Shown: positions 8,993-17,434 of the stretch, in pieces
How positions within the stretch are numbered: position 1 is the stretch's first letter
Layout of the letters: the number at the start of each line of letters is the position of its first letter
Origin: Deltaproteobacteria bacterium
GTDB lineage: Bacteria > Myxococcota_A > Polyangia > Haliangiales > Haliangiaceae
NCBI GenBank assembly: GCA_020630875.1
Contig: JAHDIH010000007.1
Span: 158,403-222,402, forward strand
Direction: 5' to 3'
Length of the DNA: 64,000 nucleotides
Program-made: the position numbers and the translations under genes
The notes under the pieces: model-generated
The model's input: only the letters and a program-made list of their open reading frames with translations
Databases searched by the model: none
Told to the model about the DNA's origin: nothing

Positions 8993-9493
8993 CTAGCCAC
9001 CCCCCCTACCACTGTATTGGGGAGGAACATCATCTGTGCGGGTCGCATGTGAAGCCGGATCCACAGAGAGTCCGTTTTCGTTGCTGGGCTCGAAACCTTG
9101 GGCCTGTAACTCTTTTTCTACCACCGAAGCCAGTTTGCGCCCAAATCCCTCTAGCTGTATTAGGTCGTTGCACGGTTCGTCAAAAACAACCCCGTAGCGA
9201 AAGCCATGTGGGGTTCTGTACGCAAAGTTTACATCCGGTAATCTTGCCAATTCAGGGTATTCGGATGGCACCGCTTTCTTACCTTGCAAGTGGTAGTCGA
9301 CATCCCCGCAGATACCATAAGCGCGCCTACAGTTAACTTTTTTGCGAATATTCTCGTTGAACTCCACTAGAGAAAAAGCCATCTCATGCGGCTGATAATG
9401 CTCCTCTAGGGCCTTCACAAGCTCTTCGACGCTCTCGAATTTAACCTCGGTCAGTTTGTTATTACGAATGGGTGAAATGAAAATTTTTCGTGT
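8993..9493 (-). CDS. Archaeo-eukaryotic-primase-like protein (N-terminal half of primase-helicase?)
   Basis: About 166 residues from the ATG at 9493 (MTRKIFISPIRN). It contains YGICGDVDYH, which resembles the acidic metal-binding DxD motif of AEP primases, followed by a strand-rich segment (NFAYRTPHGFRYGVVFDEP) and SVDPASHATR. Element-borne primases of this type initiate DNA synthesis next to an AAA+ helicase, exactly the gene that follows. The ORF ends in a Gly-rich tail created by a run of seven G (9000-9006 on the minus strand), suspicious for an indel. Family assignment is tentative. Confidence 0.55.
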   Translation of the reverse strand, partial: TRKIFISPIRNNKLTEVKFESVEELVKALEEHYQPHEMAFSLVEFNENIRKKVNCRRAYGICGDVDYHLQGKKAVPSEYPELARLPDVNFAYRTPHGFRYGVVFDEPCNDLIQLEGFGRKLASVVEKELQAQGFEPSNENGLSVDPASHATRTDDVPPQYSGRGGG

Positions 9494-9654
9494 CATACCC
9501 CAGACTCTCAAGACGCCTCGCAGGTGCCGGGGACACACGAAACAAGCAGGATCCGCCGAACCGTAGCCTAGGAACCAAAGTAACGGGACTTCCTACAGAA
9601 CAGCCGGACATCAACGTGTCCCCAGCTTATTTTATTTTCGAAATTTTCTTTCGT

Positions 9655-10098
9655 CTATTTCCGATCTCTCGGACTAAGTTGTCGTTTTCTTTCCTCTAGT
9701 TTCTTAAGGTGTCGCCTAACAGTACGCTCTCCGCCCATTCCTAGAAAAAGCCCCACTAACGAGTCTAAGCGATGCGCCCAACTTTGTTTTTTCAAAAACG
9801 TCTGCGCCTCTTCCTCCGAAAGACAGTAGTAGTAGACAAACCACTCCTCCAAGATTTTTCTGGGAGGTCTAGTCTCTTTTGGCACAGTTCCACTTTTCTT
9901 AGCTCTGTCAGCCTCTGCTCCGAGCTGTTCTTTGACCTCCTCTTGTATTTTCTTGATATAATTCTCTTTCCAAGCTCTGTACCTCTCAGGGCTGTCTAGG
10001 TACGTGAAGGCTGCAAGTGCAAAGTCAGCCCTTCGCCACAAAAAGTTATCCGCTCGAGGATCCTCGACTATACGTTTGCCATCTTTTAAATTGGACAA
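9655..10098 (-). CDS. Hypothetical island protein
   Basis: Up to about 147 residues, mostly helical and charged, with a coiled-coil-like centre (YIKKIQEEVKEQLGAEADRAKK) and a basic C-terminus (RRHLKKLEERKRQLSP). No family is recognised. It precedes the primase gene on the same strand and diverges from the XRE regulator. The start is not resolved: the frame is open to 10146 but would then overlap the XRE gene; TTG at 10098 or 10041 fits better. Confidence 0.5.
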   Translation of the reverse strand: MSNLKDGKRIVEDPRADNFLWRRADFALAAFTYLDSPERYRAWKENYIKKIQEEVKEQLGAEADRAKKSGTVPKETRPPRKILEEWFVYYYCLSEEEAQTFLKKQSWAHRLDSLVGLFLGMGGERTVRRHLKKLEERKRQLSPRDRK

Positions 10099-10333
10099 GT
10101 TGCACGAAGAAACACTTGAGCGTTTGGGCAACTGTTTCAAGACCACTCGTCAACACTTAGGATTGACACAAGAAGATGTCGCATCAGAAACAGGAATCGA
10201 CTACAAACAGTATCAGCGAATCGAAAGTGGCGCGGTAAACATTACGATGAGAACCCTGTGCCGTATCGCAATGGCATTAGAGCTTGAGCTAGGTACCCTC
10301 TTAACGCTCTCAAATAGCGATTCTTCGAAATAA
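10091..10333 (+). CDS. XRE-family HTH regulator
   Basis: About 80 residues with a Cro/CI helix-turn-helix: RQHLGLTQEDVASETGI then YKQYQRIESG and a trailing helix (MRTLCRIAMALELEL). Such small regulators control element genes. TTG at 10091 is chosen because it removes overlap with the divergent gene; a frame-open start at 10004 is possible. It probably regulates the divergent replication/integration genes of island 1. Confidence 0.8.
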   Translation: MDKLHEETLERLGNCFKTTRQHLGLTQEDVASETGIDYKQYQRIESGAVNITMRTLCRIAMALELELGTLLTLSNSDSSK

Positions 10334-10485
10334 GTCGATTTTCCTCAAGAAACGACATCATACACTAGACTGCGCCCACCAACTCTTGGGGGCCAATTGC
10401 CATCGGGTAAACTGTGACTGATCTAGTTACATCTATTCGAAAACGGTCACTTTGCGTCATGTCTTAGAGTGGTTAGAGTTCGTCT

Positions 10486-11211
10486 ATGACCAAAACTGCG
10501 TTGTTGTATCGAATGGTGACAGACAAACACAAGTGCCCCTATGGGTTAAAAGCAAAGTTTCTACTTCGCAAGAATGGCTTCGATGTTGTGGACCACGTCT
10601 TATCAGACAGGAGTGCGATCGACGCTTTCAAACAAGAACAAAGTGTTAAAACGACTCCGCAAATTTTTATCGATGGGGTACGGATTGGAGGTTATAGTGA
10701 CTTACGAGAACACTTTGGATATGTTGCTAAAGACCGTACCTATTTTCCCGTAGTCGCTTTGTTCAGCTTAGCGGCTCTCCTCACTCTTGCAACTGGTCCT
10801 TCTGTAACGAAACAAAGTCTTGAGCCTTTGTTTCTTCTGTTTACTGGATATGCGATGGTTTCGCTCGCGCTACTGAAGCTACAAGACATAGAGTCTTTTT
10901 CTTCAGGATTTGTCAGCTACGATTTGTTGGCACAGCGGTTTGTTCCGTACGCCTATGCCTACCCTTTTCTAGAGGCGCTTGCAGGAATTCTCATGCTCTC
11001 AAATAAACTGCTACCATTAGGACCTATTGTGGCGATAGTTATAGGTATAGTTGGTGGAGTATCGGTGATCTACGCAGTGTGGATTAAGAAACGAGACATT
11101 AAGTGTGCCTGCGTAGGGGGTAACAGTAAAGTTCCGTTAGGATTGGTTTCCTTCCTAGAAAATGTCCTAATGGTAACAGCAGGGATATGGATGCTGCTAG
11201 ACTGGCTCTAG
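10486..11211 (+). CDS. Glutaredoxin domain fused to MauE/DoxX-like membrane domain
   Basis: A 241-residue fusion. Residues about 14-80 form a glutaredoxin fold with active-site CPYG and the cis-Pro region TTPQIFIDGVRIGGY. The rest has four to five membrane helices and a late CAC motif followed by SKVPLG and SFLENVLM, as in MauE/DoxX-type redox membrane proteins. It probably passes reducing equivalents across the inner membrane. It begins the metal-resistance module and sits only 4 bp before the sensor kinase, so thiol redox and metal sensing are likely linked. ATG at 10513 is an alternative start. Confidence 0.8.
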   Translation: MTKTALLYRMVTDKHKCPYGLKAKFLLRKNGFDVVDHVLSDRSAIDAFKQEQSVKTTPQIFIDGVRIGGYSDLREHFGYVAKDRTYFPVVALFSLAALLTLATGPSVTKQSLEPLFLLFTGYAMVSLALLKLQDIESFSSGFVSYDLLAQRFVPYAYAYPFLEALAGILMLSNKLLPLGPIVAIVIGIVGGVSVIYAVWIKKRDIKCACVGGNSKVPLGLVSFLENVLMVTAGIWMLLDWL

Positions 11212-11215
11212 ATTT

Positions 11216-12571
11216 GTGAGTTCTAACAAACAAAGCATTAACGTACTTCTCGTTGTATCCTTCGGCATTCTAACAATGATCGCAGTTGTGACCATTATTA
11301 GCCTTGTCGTGGTAACGGGAACCGTATCTTCAACCGTGCAGTCGATGCAGCACGAAGAACATTCCATCAGGCTGGGAGGCAAGTTTTCCAATCAAGTTAG
11401 AGACTTCGCTCTCGCACTAGCTCTTGAGGAAGATCCTATTCAGTTAAGAAAAGACCTGTCACACACCCTTGTTCACTTATCATCGGTGGTGCCCGATAGC
11501 CATCGCTCAGAACTTGCATCGATTCAGAACAACTTTTCCGAGGTGGATCGGCAACTGACGACAGGGATAATACCGGAGGTTTTTCTCAGTCTTAAGAAAC
11601 TCTCCACAAGGGCTGACGAACTCGCGGTAGTCATCGAGGCACAGATGGCCGATTCTCACGTCGAAGCAACTAAAGGAACCAATCAGGCGATGATTATTGG
11701 TGCCATTGGGGGGATATCTCTCTTCTTGTTGGCTTTGATATTCACGTTTCGACTTAGGAACGCAGTGACCAAGCCTCTGCATGAACTAGGTCTCGCCGCG
11801 GGACAGTTTGCAAAAGGCAACTTTGATTACCGACTAGGAAACGTGGAAGGGGAAGAGATGGGTGCTCTCGCTAGATCTATGGATCAAATGGCACGAGAGC
11901 TTACACTTCGCGAAAAGACACTACTACGAAACGAAAGAATGGCGGCAATTGGGCAACTGGCTGCAGGTGTTGCACATGAGCTCAACAATCCAATCACAGT
12001 GATTCGCGGTTATGTCTCGACGGTCAAATCTGATTCTCCAGAGGTTAACGAGGCGCTAAATATTATCGATGAAGAAGCACTTCAATGCCAGAACATAGTA
12101 GCTGACTTACTTTCCTACGCTCGCAGTGGAGACCTCGATGTTCAGCAAGTAGAGATGGCTTCATTTTTGGGGAAAATCGCGGAGCGTTTTTCTGCGATAG
12201 ATGAGAGAGGAGTCAAGTACACTTCCGAATCGGCCGAGGTTATTTGCGATCCTGGACGACTCCGTCAGGTCGTCAATAATCTGTTGTCGAATGCTAGCGC
12301 ATCAGGTACAGAGGTCGTAATGCAAGGGAAGTCGAGTGGCGGTCATTACGTTCTCGAGGTACATGACAATGGTCCTGGTGTGGAGGAAGAAAATTACACT
12401 CGAATTTTTGAACCATTTTACTCCCTGAGAAAAGGCGGCTCTGGCTTGGGGCTTTCTGTGTCACTTTCCCTCATTCGTGCACACAGGGGAACTATTGAAG
12501 TAGGTCCATCGCACCTTGGCGGAGCGTGTTTCTCGGTGAAGTTGCCATTAGGAGCCATCAATGAGTCGTAA
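11216..12571 (+). CDS. Sensor histidine kinase (HAMP, NtrB-like)
   Basis: A 451-residue membrane kinase starting at GTG 11216. A first membrane helix (about 8-36), a periplasmic helical sensor of about 120 residues, a second helix (about 158-180), a HAMP linker, HisKA with phospho-His254 in GVAHELNNPITV, then HATPase with NLLSNASAS (N box), DNGPGV (G1) and GGSGLGLS (G2). It overlaps the response regulator by 11 bp, so the pair is cotranscribed. Together with that NtrC-type partner it should sense periplasmic metal or envelope stress and switch on the efflux operon. Confidence 0.9.
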   Translation: MSSNKQSINVLLVVSFGILTMIAVVTIISLVVVTGTVSSTVQSMQHEEHSIRLGGKFSNQVRDFALALALEEDPIQLRKDLSHTLVHLSSVVPDSHRSELASIQNNFSEVDRQLTTGIIPEVFLSLKKLSTRADELAVVIEAQMADSHVEATKGTNQAMIIGAIGGISLFLLALIFTFRLRNAVTKPLHELGLAAGQFAKGNFDYRLGNVEGEEMGALARSMDQMARELTLREKTLLRNERMAAIGQLAAGVAHELNNPITVIRGYVSTVKSDSPEVNEALNIIDEEALQCQNIVADLLSYARSGDLDVQQVEMASFLGKIAERFSAIDERGVKYTSESAEVICDPGRLRQVVNNLLSNASASGTEVVMQGKSSGGHYVLEVHDNGPGVEEENYTRIFEPFYSLRKGGSGLGLSVSLSLIRAHRGTIEVGPSHLGGACFSVKLPLGAINES

Positions 12572-13898
12572 GGCGCAGGTCCTCGTTGTAGATGATAAGA
12601 AAAACATGCTCGCCATGCTCAAGAAAGTGCTAAGCCATGATTTTAGAGTCTTTTGCGCAGAGGATGTAGCGGGAGCCAATACACTTATTGATTCAGAACG
12701 ATTTGATGTTGTGCTGTGTGATCTTAAACTTCGACATGAGAGTGGAATTGAAGTTCTAAAGCAAGTTAAAGCAATACAGCCTCACGCAAAGTTTGTTCTA
12801 ATGACAGCTTACGGCACAATCAATTCTGCGGTTGAAGCATTAAAACTTGGCGCGGCAGACTACATCACGAAACCGTTTGTACCAGAGCAGCTTGTTGAAT
12901 TACTAACGCGCCATTCGGGCCCTTCATTGGCAAGCGAACCGCTGCCCAAAATGATCGGGCAATCCCAAGCAATGCTGGATGTGAGCAGAATGGTCCGCAA
13001 ACTGGCTCCATCGGATGCAAGTTTGGTTATTCTTGGTGAAACCGGGACGGGTAAGGAAGTCGTAGCACGAGCAGTACATGAGATTAGTGGGCGGCAGGGG
13101 CCTTTTGTGGGACTAAACTGCGCAGCAATTCCACAAGAGCTCATGGAACGAGAACTCTTTGGCCATGTTAAAGGTGCATTTACTGACGCCCGAAATGACA
13201 GCGTAGGACTTTTTATGCAGGCTAACGGTGGGACGCTTTTCTTGGATGAAGTTGGTGATCTGCCACTTTCCCTGCAGGCCAAGCTTACGCGTGTACTTCA
13301 AGAACGGACGGTTCGTCCCTTAGGCGGGAGCAAAGAAGAAGCATTTGATGTTCGTTTTTTGTGCGCTACCCATCGGAACTTGAAGCAGCTGGTGGAGCAA
13401 GGTAGATTTAGAGAAGATTTGTGGTACCGACTGAATGTTGGGGTAGTTCAACTTCCTCCTCTAAGGAAACGAGCGGGAGATGCTCGGCTACTTGCACTAC
13501 GATTTTTTGCTGAAATGAAAACTCGCTACCGATCGGATAGTCCAGGTAGCATCAGCGAGCAAGCACTTCTCCTTATCGATGAACACGACTGGCCAGGCAA
13601 TGTCAGGCAACTGCGAGCTGCCATTGAAAGAGCATATTTGATCGCAGACGGCGATGTGTTGGAGGCGGGAGATCTTCCGGTGGAAATCGTAGGCATTGGC
13701 AACACGTCCCCGCTGGGGTCTTGGAGTGAGTGGCAAGCCAGTAGTCGTATTGAGTGGGGGCGTCGCTATCTGGATCGACTCTTAAGACGTTACCACGGGC
13801 AGGTACCAGAAGCTTCGGAACATGCTCAAGTTGAGCGAGAGTCGTTCTATCGTTTGTTACGAAAGCACAAAATTGATCCAGACAACTACCGTGTGTGA
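12561..13898 (+). CDS. Sigma-54-dependent response regulator (NtrC family)
   Basis: A 445-residue protein: receiver with phospho-acceptor Asp54 in LCDLKL, a sigma-54 AAA+ domain with Walker A GETGTGKE, the GAFTGA-type loop written GAFTDA, and Walker B LFLDEVGD, and a C-terminal Fis-like helix-turn-helix ending in FYRLLRKHKIDP. It activates sigma-54 promoters from upstream sites when phosphorylated by the adjacent kinase. A strong sigma-54 promoter lies 74 bp downstream at 13972, in front of the cupredoxin gene, so the efflux operon is the obvious target. Confidence 0.92.
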   Translation: MSRKAQVLVVDDKKNMLAMLKKVLSHDFRVFCAEDVAGANTLIDSERFDVVLCDLKLRHESGIEVLKQVKAIQPHAKFVLMTAYGTINSAVEALKLGAADYITKPFVPEQLVELLTRHSGPSLASEPLPKMIGQSQAMLDVSRMVRKLAPSDASLVILGETGTGKEVVARAVHEISGRQGPFVGLNCAAIPQELMERELFGHVKGAFTDARNDSVGLFMQANGGTLFLDEVGDLPLSLQAKLTRVLQERTVRPLGGSKEEAFDVRFLCATHRNLKQLVEQGRFREDLWYRLNVGVVQLPPLRKRAGDARLLALRFFAEMKTRYRSDSPGSISEQALLLIDEHDWPGNVRQLRAAIERAYLIADGDVLEAGDLPVEIVGIGNTSPLGSWSEWQASSRIEWGRRYLDRLLRRYHGQVPEASEHAQVERESFYRLLRKHKIDPDNYRV

Positions 13899-13971
13899 CT
13901 CAATGGGTTACAGCGTTTAGCTTTTTGGTCACATTTGATGAGCTAATGGAGTCAGCGCTCATAGTTTACGC

Positions 13972-13987
13972 TGGCATGTATCTTGCT
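13972..13987 (+). promoter_or_regulatory. Sigma-54 (-24/-12) promoter of efflux operon
   Basis: TGGCATGTATCTTGCT matches TGGCAC-N5-TTGCW with one change and correct GG-to-GC spacing. It ends 11 bp before the cupredoxin ATG, so the transcript would be leaderless or nearly so. An inverted repeat ATGAGC/GCTCAT (13938-13943, 13957-13962) just upstream may be an activator site. Confidence 0.75.
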
Positions 13988-13998
13988 CTCTCAACCGT

Positions 13999-14397
13999 AT
14001 GGTAAAAGTAATCGTTTCGCTCCTAGCATTGTCTGCCGCCTCCGGCTGTAAGAACAAAAGTGACTCTTCAACGAACAGCGAAGGTGAGGCCCATAGTCAC
14101 AACGGAAAATCGCATACTCATGCATCTCAAAAAGGACCATTCAAAGTGACTGTTGCCGACCATGGGTATGAGCCTGGTGAGCTGATGATTCCGGCCAACC
14201 AACCGTCTGAAATCATTTTCACGCGAACTTCCAAATCGGCTTGTGGGGAAAAGGTGGTGTTTCCGGACCTAAAGCTAGAGAAAGAGTTACCGCTCAATAC
14301 TCCTGTGTCAGTTAACGTTACCGTTACTAAAGATAAGCCTATTCGTTTCGCATGTGGAATGGATATGATGCGTGGCAGTATTGTGGCGATCCAATAA
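13999..14397 (+). CDS. Cupredoxin-like periplasmic lipoprotein
   Basis: 132 residues. A signal peptide ends near SAASGC, so it is probably lipidated. A His-rich linker (EAHSHNGKSHTHAS) follows, then a cupredoxin-type domain (FKVTVADHGYEPGEL, PSEIIFTRTS) with Cys in KSACGEK and FACGMDMMRG at the end. The His/Cys/Met sites suggest copper or silver binding in the periplasm and delivery to the RND pump encoded just downstream. First gene after the sigma-54 promoter. Confidence 0.8.
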   Translation: MVKVIVSLLALSAASGCKNKSDSSTNSEGEAHSHNGKSHTHASQKGPFKVTVADHGYEPGELMIPANQPSEIIFTRTSKSACGEKVVFPDLKLEKELPLNTPVSVNVTVTKDKPIRFACGMDMMRGSIVAIQ

Positions 14398-14398
14398 C

Positions 14399-15682
14399 GT
14401 GTTCAAGCATTGGTTACTTGGAGTCCTCGCGCTCACAGGCTGTTATACTCCAGCGTACGAACAAAGTGCGGTGTTTACGGAACTTAGCCGCGAACAAAGT
14501 CCGGCGAGAGTCCACAAGGAACATAGTAAAGTAGGAAGTGTTGCTTCATACGTTGCCTTGGCTATCAGTCGTGGTGATGATCTTGCTGCCGCGCTCGAAC
14601 AGGCAAAAGCTGCACGGTTTAGAACTGGACCATCGACGGCTTTGCCAAACCCAACAGTGTCGGTCAACTACTTTCTGAGCCCAATTGAAACACGTGTTGG
14701 TCCGCAGCGAGCAAAAGTTAGTGTAGGTCAGCGCTTTCCCTGGCCAGGTTCGCTGATGCACGCGGGCCAAGCGAGTGAGGCTTACGCACGATCAGCCGAG
14801 TATTCTGCGAGCGTCGTCGCGCGAAATATCAAGGCGGAAGTAAAAAGGAGCTATTGGCATCTTAAGTTACTTCGAGAAGAGCGCAAAGTACACTCTCAAC
14901 ATCTGCTTGTACTAAAGGGGTTGGTTGACACTGTGGTAGGGAGAATGGCTACCGGTCAGAGCAGCTTGGCCGATGCTAAGCAAATGCGGCTGAAGGTTGC
15001 CATGCTTGAGGAGTCTCTTTTGGCGCTTAACAACGACGAGCGCGCTGCCATGGCTTCTTTGCAGCGGTGGGTCGCAGAACCTACCAATGATTTTCCTACG
15101 ACGGATCCTTGGCCAGTTCCTACTACCGCCGTGGGCTCTTCTGTCGCGAGCCATCCTTTGGTTGGAGCAATACGAGAAAGGGCGAACCAACAGTTACATT
15201 TGGCTAAAGGGGCTCACAAACGCCGTTTTCCTACGTTGACTGCGATGGCGTCATGGTTCGTGATTGGTAATGGAGTGAGTGGGGGCGATGGGCGTGACGC
15301 GTTCTCTGTGGGAGTAGGCCTGTCTATTCCTCTCTGGCAGTCCAAGATAGTTTCTCTGAAGAAAAGCTATCTCGCTCAACGAAAATCTCTTGCTCATGAA
15401 GCCCGAAGCAAAGAGAATGAGCTCCTAAGTTTGCAGACGTATGCTCTGGAGCAAACTAGTGAGGCAATACGGAAGTACCATTTGTACAATAAAGAATTGA
15501 TTCCGCTCGCTGAAGGGGCCTTTGACTCTGCGCGTGGAAGATACGCGGCAGGAGGGACTAACGTTGCTCAGTTGCTTCTCGCTCAAGAGGAGTTATTGCG
15601 TCTTCGTGTTGGCGTGCTGAGGGCACAATCAAGTTATGCTATTAATCAAGCCGTCTTAGAAAACCTCGAGAAAAAAAAATGA
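14399..15682 (+). CDS. Outer-membrane efflux channel (TolC/CusC family)
   Basis: About 427 residues from GTG 14399, one base after the cupredoxin stop. The lipobox LALTGC predicts a lipidated outer-membrane channel like CusC. Two long heptad-rich TolC-type repeats are visible (first around ARNIKAEVKRSYWHLKLL, second around LAQRKSLAHEARSKENEL), and a late GGTNVAQLLLAQEELLRLR is typical of outer-membrane factors. It overlaps the adaptor gene by 4 bp (ATGA). It forms the exit duct of the metal pump. Confidence 0.88.
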   Translation: MFKHWLLGVLALTGCYTPAYEQSAVFTELSREQSPARVHKEHSKVGSVASYVALAISRGDDLAAALEQAKAARFRTGPSTALPNPTVSVNYFLSPIETRVGPQRAKVSVGQRFPWPGSLMHAGQASEAYARSAEYSASVVARNIKAEVKRSYWHLKLLREERKVHSQHLLVLKGLVDTVVGRMATGQSSLADAKQMRLKVAMLEESLLALNNDERAAMASLQRWVAEPTNDFPTTDPWPVPTTAVGSSVASHPLVGAIRERANQQLHLAKGAHKRRFPTLTAMASWFVIGNGVSGGDGRDAFSVGVGLSIPLWQSKIVSLKKSYLAQRKSLAHEARSKENELLSLQTYALEQTSEAIRKYHLYNKELIPLAEGAFDSARGRYAAGGTNVAQLLLAQEELLRLRVGVLRAQSSYAINQAVLENLEKKK

Positions 15683-17433
15683 AAAAGAGTGCTTGTGTTT
15701 TTACTTTCGGACTCTTCGTCGGCGCGCTGGCCTGGGGACTATTGCGGCCCGTACCCGCTGGAGAAAAAGAGCAAACGAGTATGGACGACAAAGAGTGGAC
15801 CTGTTCCATGCACCCGCAGGTCCGGAGTCCAGAGCCCGGCGAATGTCCCATTTGTGGTATGGACTTGGTTGCAAGCGGCGGTGGAGAAGCACAGGTTTCT
15901 GACACGGTGACTCTCACCCCACGCGCCAAAAAGCTGGCAAAGCTTCAGACAGCTATCGTGAAAAAGCGAAGCCATCAAGGAAGACTGAGTTTGCTTGGCA
16001 CTGTTCTCGCAAGCGAGAAAAGAATGAAAACGGTGACTGCTTGGACTGCAGGCAGAATCGACAACTTGCTTGTTAAATCAACCGGAGAGAGAGTGAAGCG
16101 GGGACAGACTATAGCTAAGCTCTATAGTCCCGAAGTCTACTCTGCTCATCAAGATTTGATTACGGCACAAAAGCAGGTGGAAGCGTTATCTTCTGCTCGG
16201 CCGGCAACCCAGAGCGCCGCGAAACAATCATTGGAGGCGGTCAAAGATAGACTACGCTTACTTGGCGTGAGTGAAGGGACACTTACGAAAATGGCGAAGG
16301 CTAAGGTGCCGACCAAATCGCTGCGTGTACGTTCTCCGTTTGCTGGTACAGTGCTGAAGAGACTGGCTACTCAAGGTCAGTACGTCGATACAGGCGCTGG
16401 CATCTATGAAATTGCGGACTTGTCCCAGGTCTGGGTAAACCTTGAAGCCTACGAGTCAGACTTGTCATTGATTTCCGTTGGGCAGAAGGTGATTGTTACG
16501 TTTGAGGCTTTACCAACCACACCGCTTGAAGGAGCCGTGACATTTGTCGATCCCATCGTAGATCGAGCCAAAAGAGTTGCAAATGTTCGTGTCGAGCTCG
16601 ACAACAAGAACCGAAAGCTCAAACCTGGTATGTACGCTAGCGCGAATATTGAGGTTGGTAGGCAGGACGCTCCACAACTTGTGGTACCGAAAAGTGCTGT
16701 GCTGTTTACAGGGGAGAGTTCAGTCGTCTACGTGGAACGTGCAGAATCTGAGTATGAAGCGCGGGTTGTTCGTCTTGGTACGTTAGTTGGTGAATCCTAT
16801 GAAGTGATGGCTGGACTCACTGCCGGAGAACGGGTCGTTACCAGAGGCGCATTCGCACTAGACTCAGATCTCCAAATTAGAGGTGGACCAAGTATGATGA
16901 ATGCGAATACGAAAGTTTGGAGAAACGTCGAAAAAGCTCCGAAAGAAGAATTGAAAAAAATTGGCTCCATTCAAATTCGATACCTGAGCTTCCATGAAAG
17001 CCTTGCAAAAGATGACTTTGCGTCGGCGAAGACTGCTGCGAAAGAAATTATCGAATTGCTCTCTAACGTCAATCTTGAAGGTGCTTGGCCAGAATTACTC
17101 TCAGAAGCGCAAGCTTTCTTGGTTCCCGTGGCAGAGTTGAAAAGTCTTGATGAGGTTCGGTTGGCATTCGAGCAACTCAGCATGTTCATGACCACACTTC
17201 TAGAACGATATGGAAATCAAACAGCAAACGCGATTAATGAGTCTTTTTGTCCTATGGCGTTCGACAATAGAGGCGCGTTTTGGTGGCAAACTGGCAAAGA
17301 AATCAGGAATCCATACTTTGGTGCATCGATGTACGGGTGCGGTTCGGTGAAGAGTCATCTTGAACCCTCCGCATATAAACCTGCGAACTCTGAACAAGGT
17401 CAGGCGGGACCTCGGGTGAGGCATCAGCACTAA
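15679..17433 (+). CDS. RND periplasmic adaptor with metal-binding domains (CusB-like)
   Basis: A 584-residue membrane-fusion protein. After an N-terminal anchor it has a heavy-metal-binding zinc-ribbon-like domain (TCSMHPQVRSPEPGECP with CGMDLV, residues about 39-66), then barrel-sandwich, hairpin and beta-barrel domains (GRIDNLLVKSTGERVKRGQ; SPFAGTVLKRLATQGQYV), and a C-terminal DUF3347-like helical region ending in a second Cys/Met/His motif (NESFCPMAF). Such adaptors bind Cu/Ag and hand it to the RND pump. It overlaps the channel gene and is 1 bp from the pump gene. Confidence 0.9.
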   Translation: MKKSACVFTFGLFVGALAWGLLRPVPAGEKEQTSMDDKEWTCSMHPQVRSPEPGECPICGMDLVASGGGEAQVSDTVTLTPRAKKLAKLQTAIVKKRSHQGRLSLLGTVLASEKRMKTVTAWTAGRIDNLLVKSTGERVKRGQTIAKLYSPEVYSAHQDLITAQKQVEALSSARPATQSAAKQSLEAVKDRLRLLGVSEGTLTKMAKAKVPTKSLRVRSPFAGTVLKRLATQGQYVDTGAGIYEIADLSQVWVNLEAYESDLSLISVGQKVIVTFEALPTTPLEGAVTFVDPIVDRAKRVANVRVELDNKNRKLKPGMYASANIEVGRQDAPQLVVPKSAVLFTGESSVVYVERAESEYEARVVRLGTLVGESYEVMAGLTAGERVVTRGAFALDSDLQIRGGPSMMNANTKVWRNVEKAPKEELKKIGSIQIRYLSFHESLAKDDFASAKTAAKEIIELLSNVNLEGAWPELLSEAQAFLVPVAELKSLDEVRLAFEQLSMFMTTLLERYGNQTANAINESFCPMAFDNRGAFWWQTGKEIRNPYFGASMYGCGSVKSHLEPSAYKPANSEQGQAGPRVRHQH

Positions 17434-17434
17434 A

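Noticed and set aside
9000..9006. Programmed frameshift site joining primase and helicase
   Set aside because: It needs one loss and one gain at two separate homopolymers; a single slippage event cannot do this, so I list it only as a possible broken or mis-read gene.
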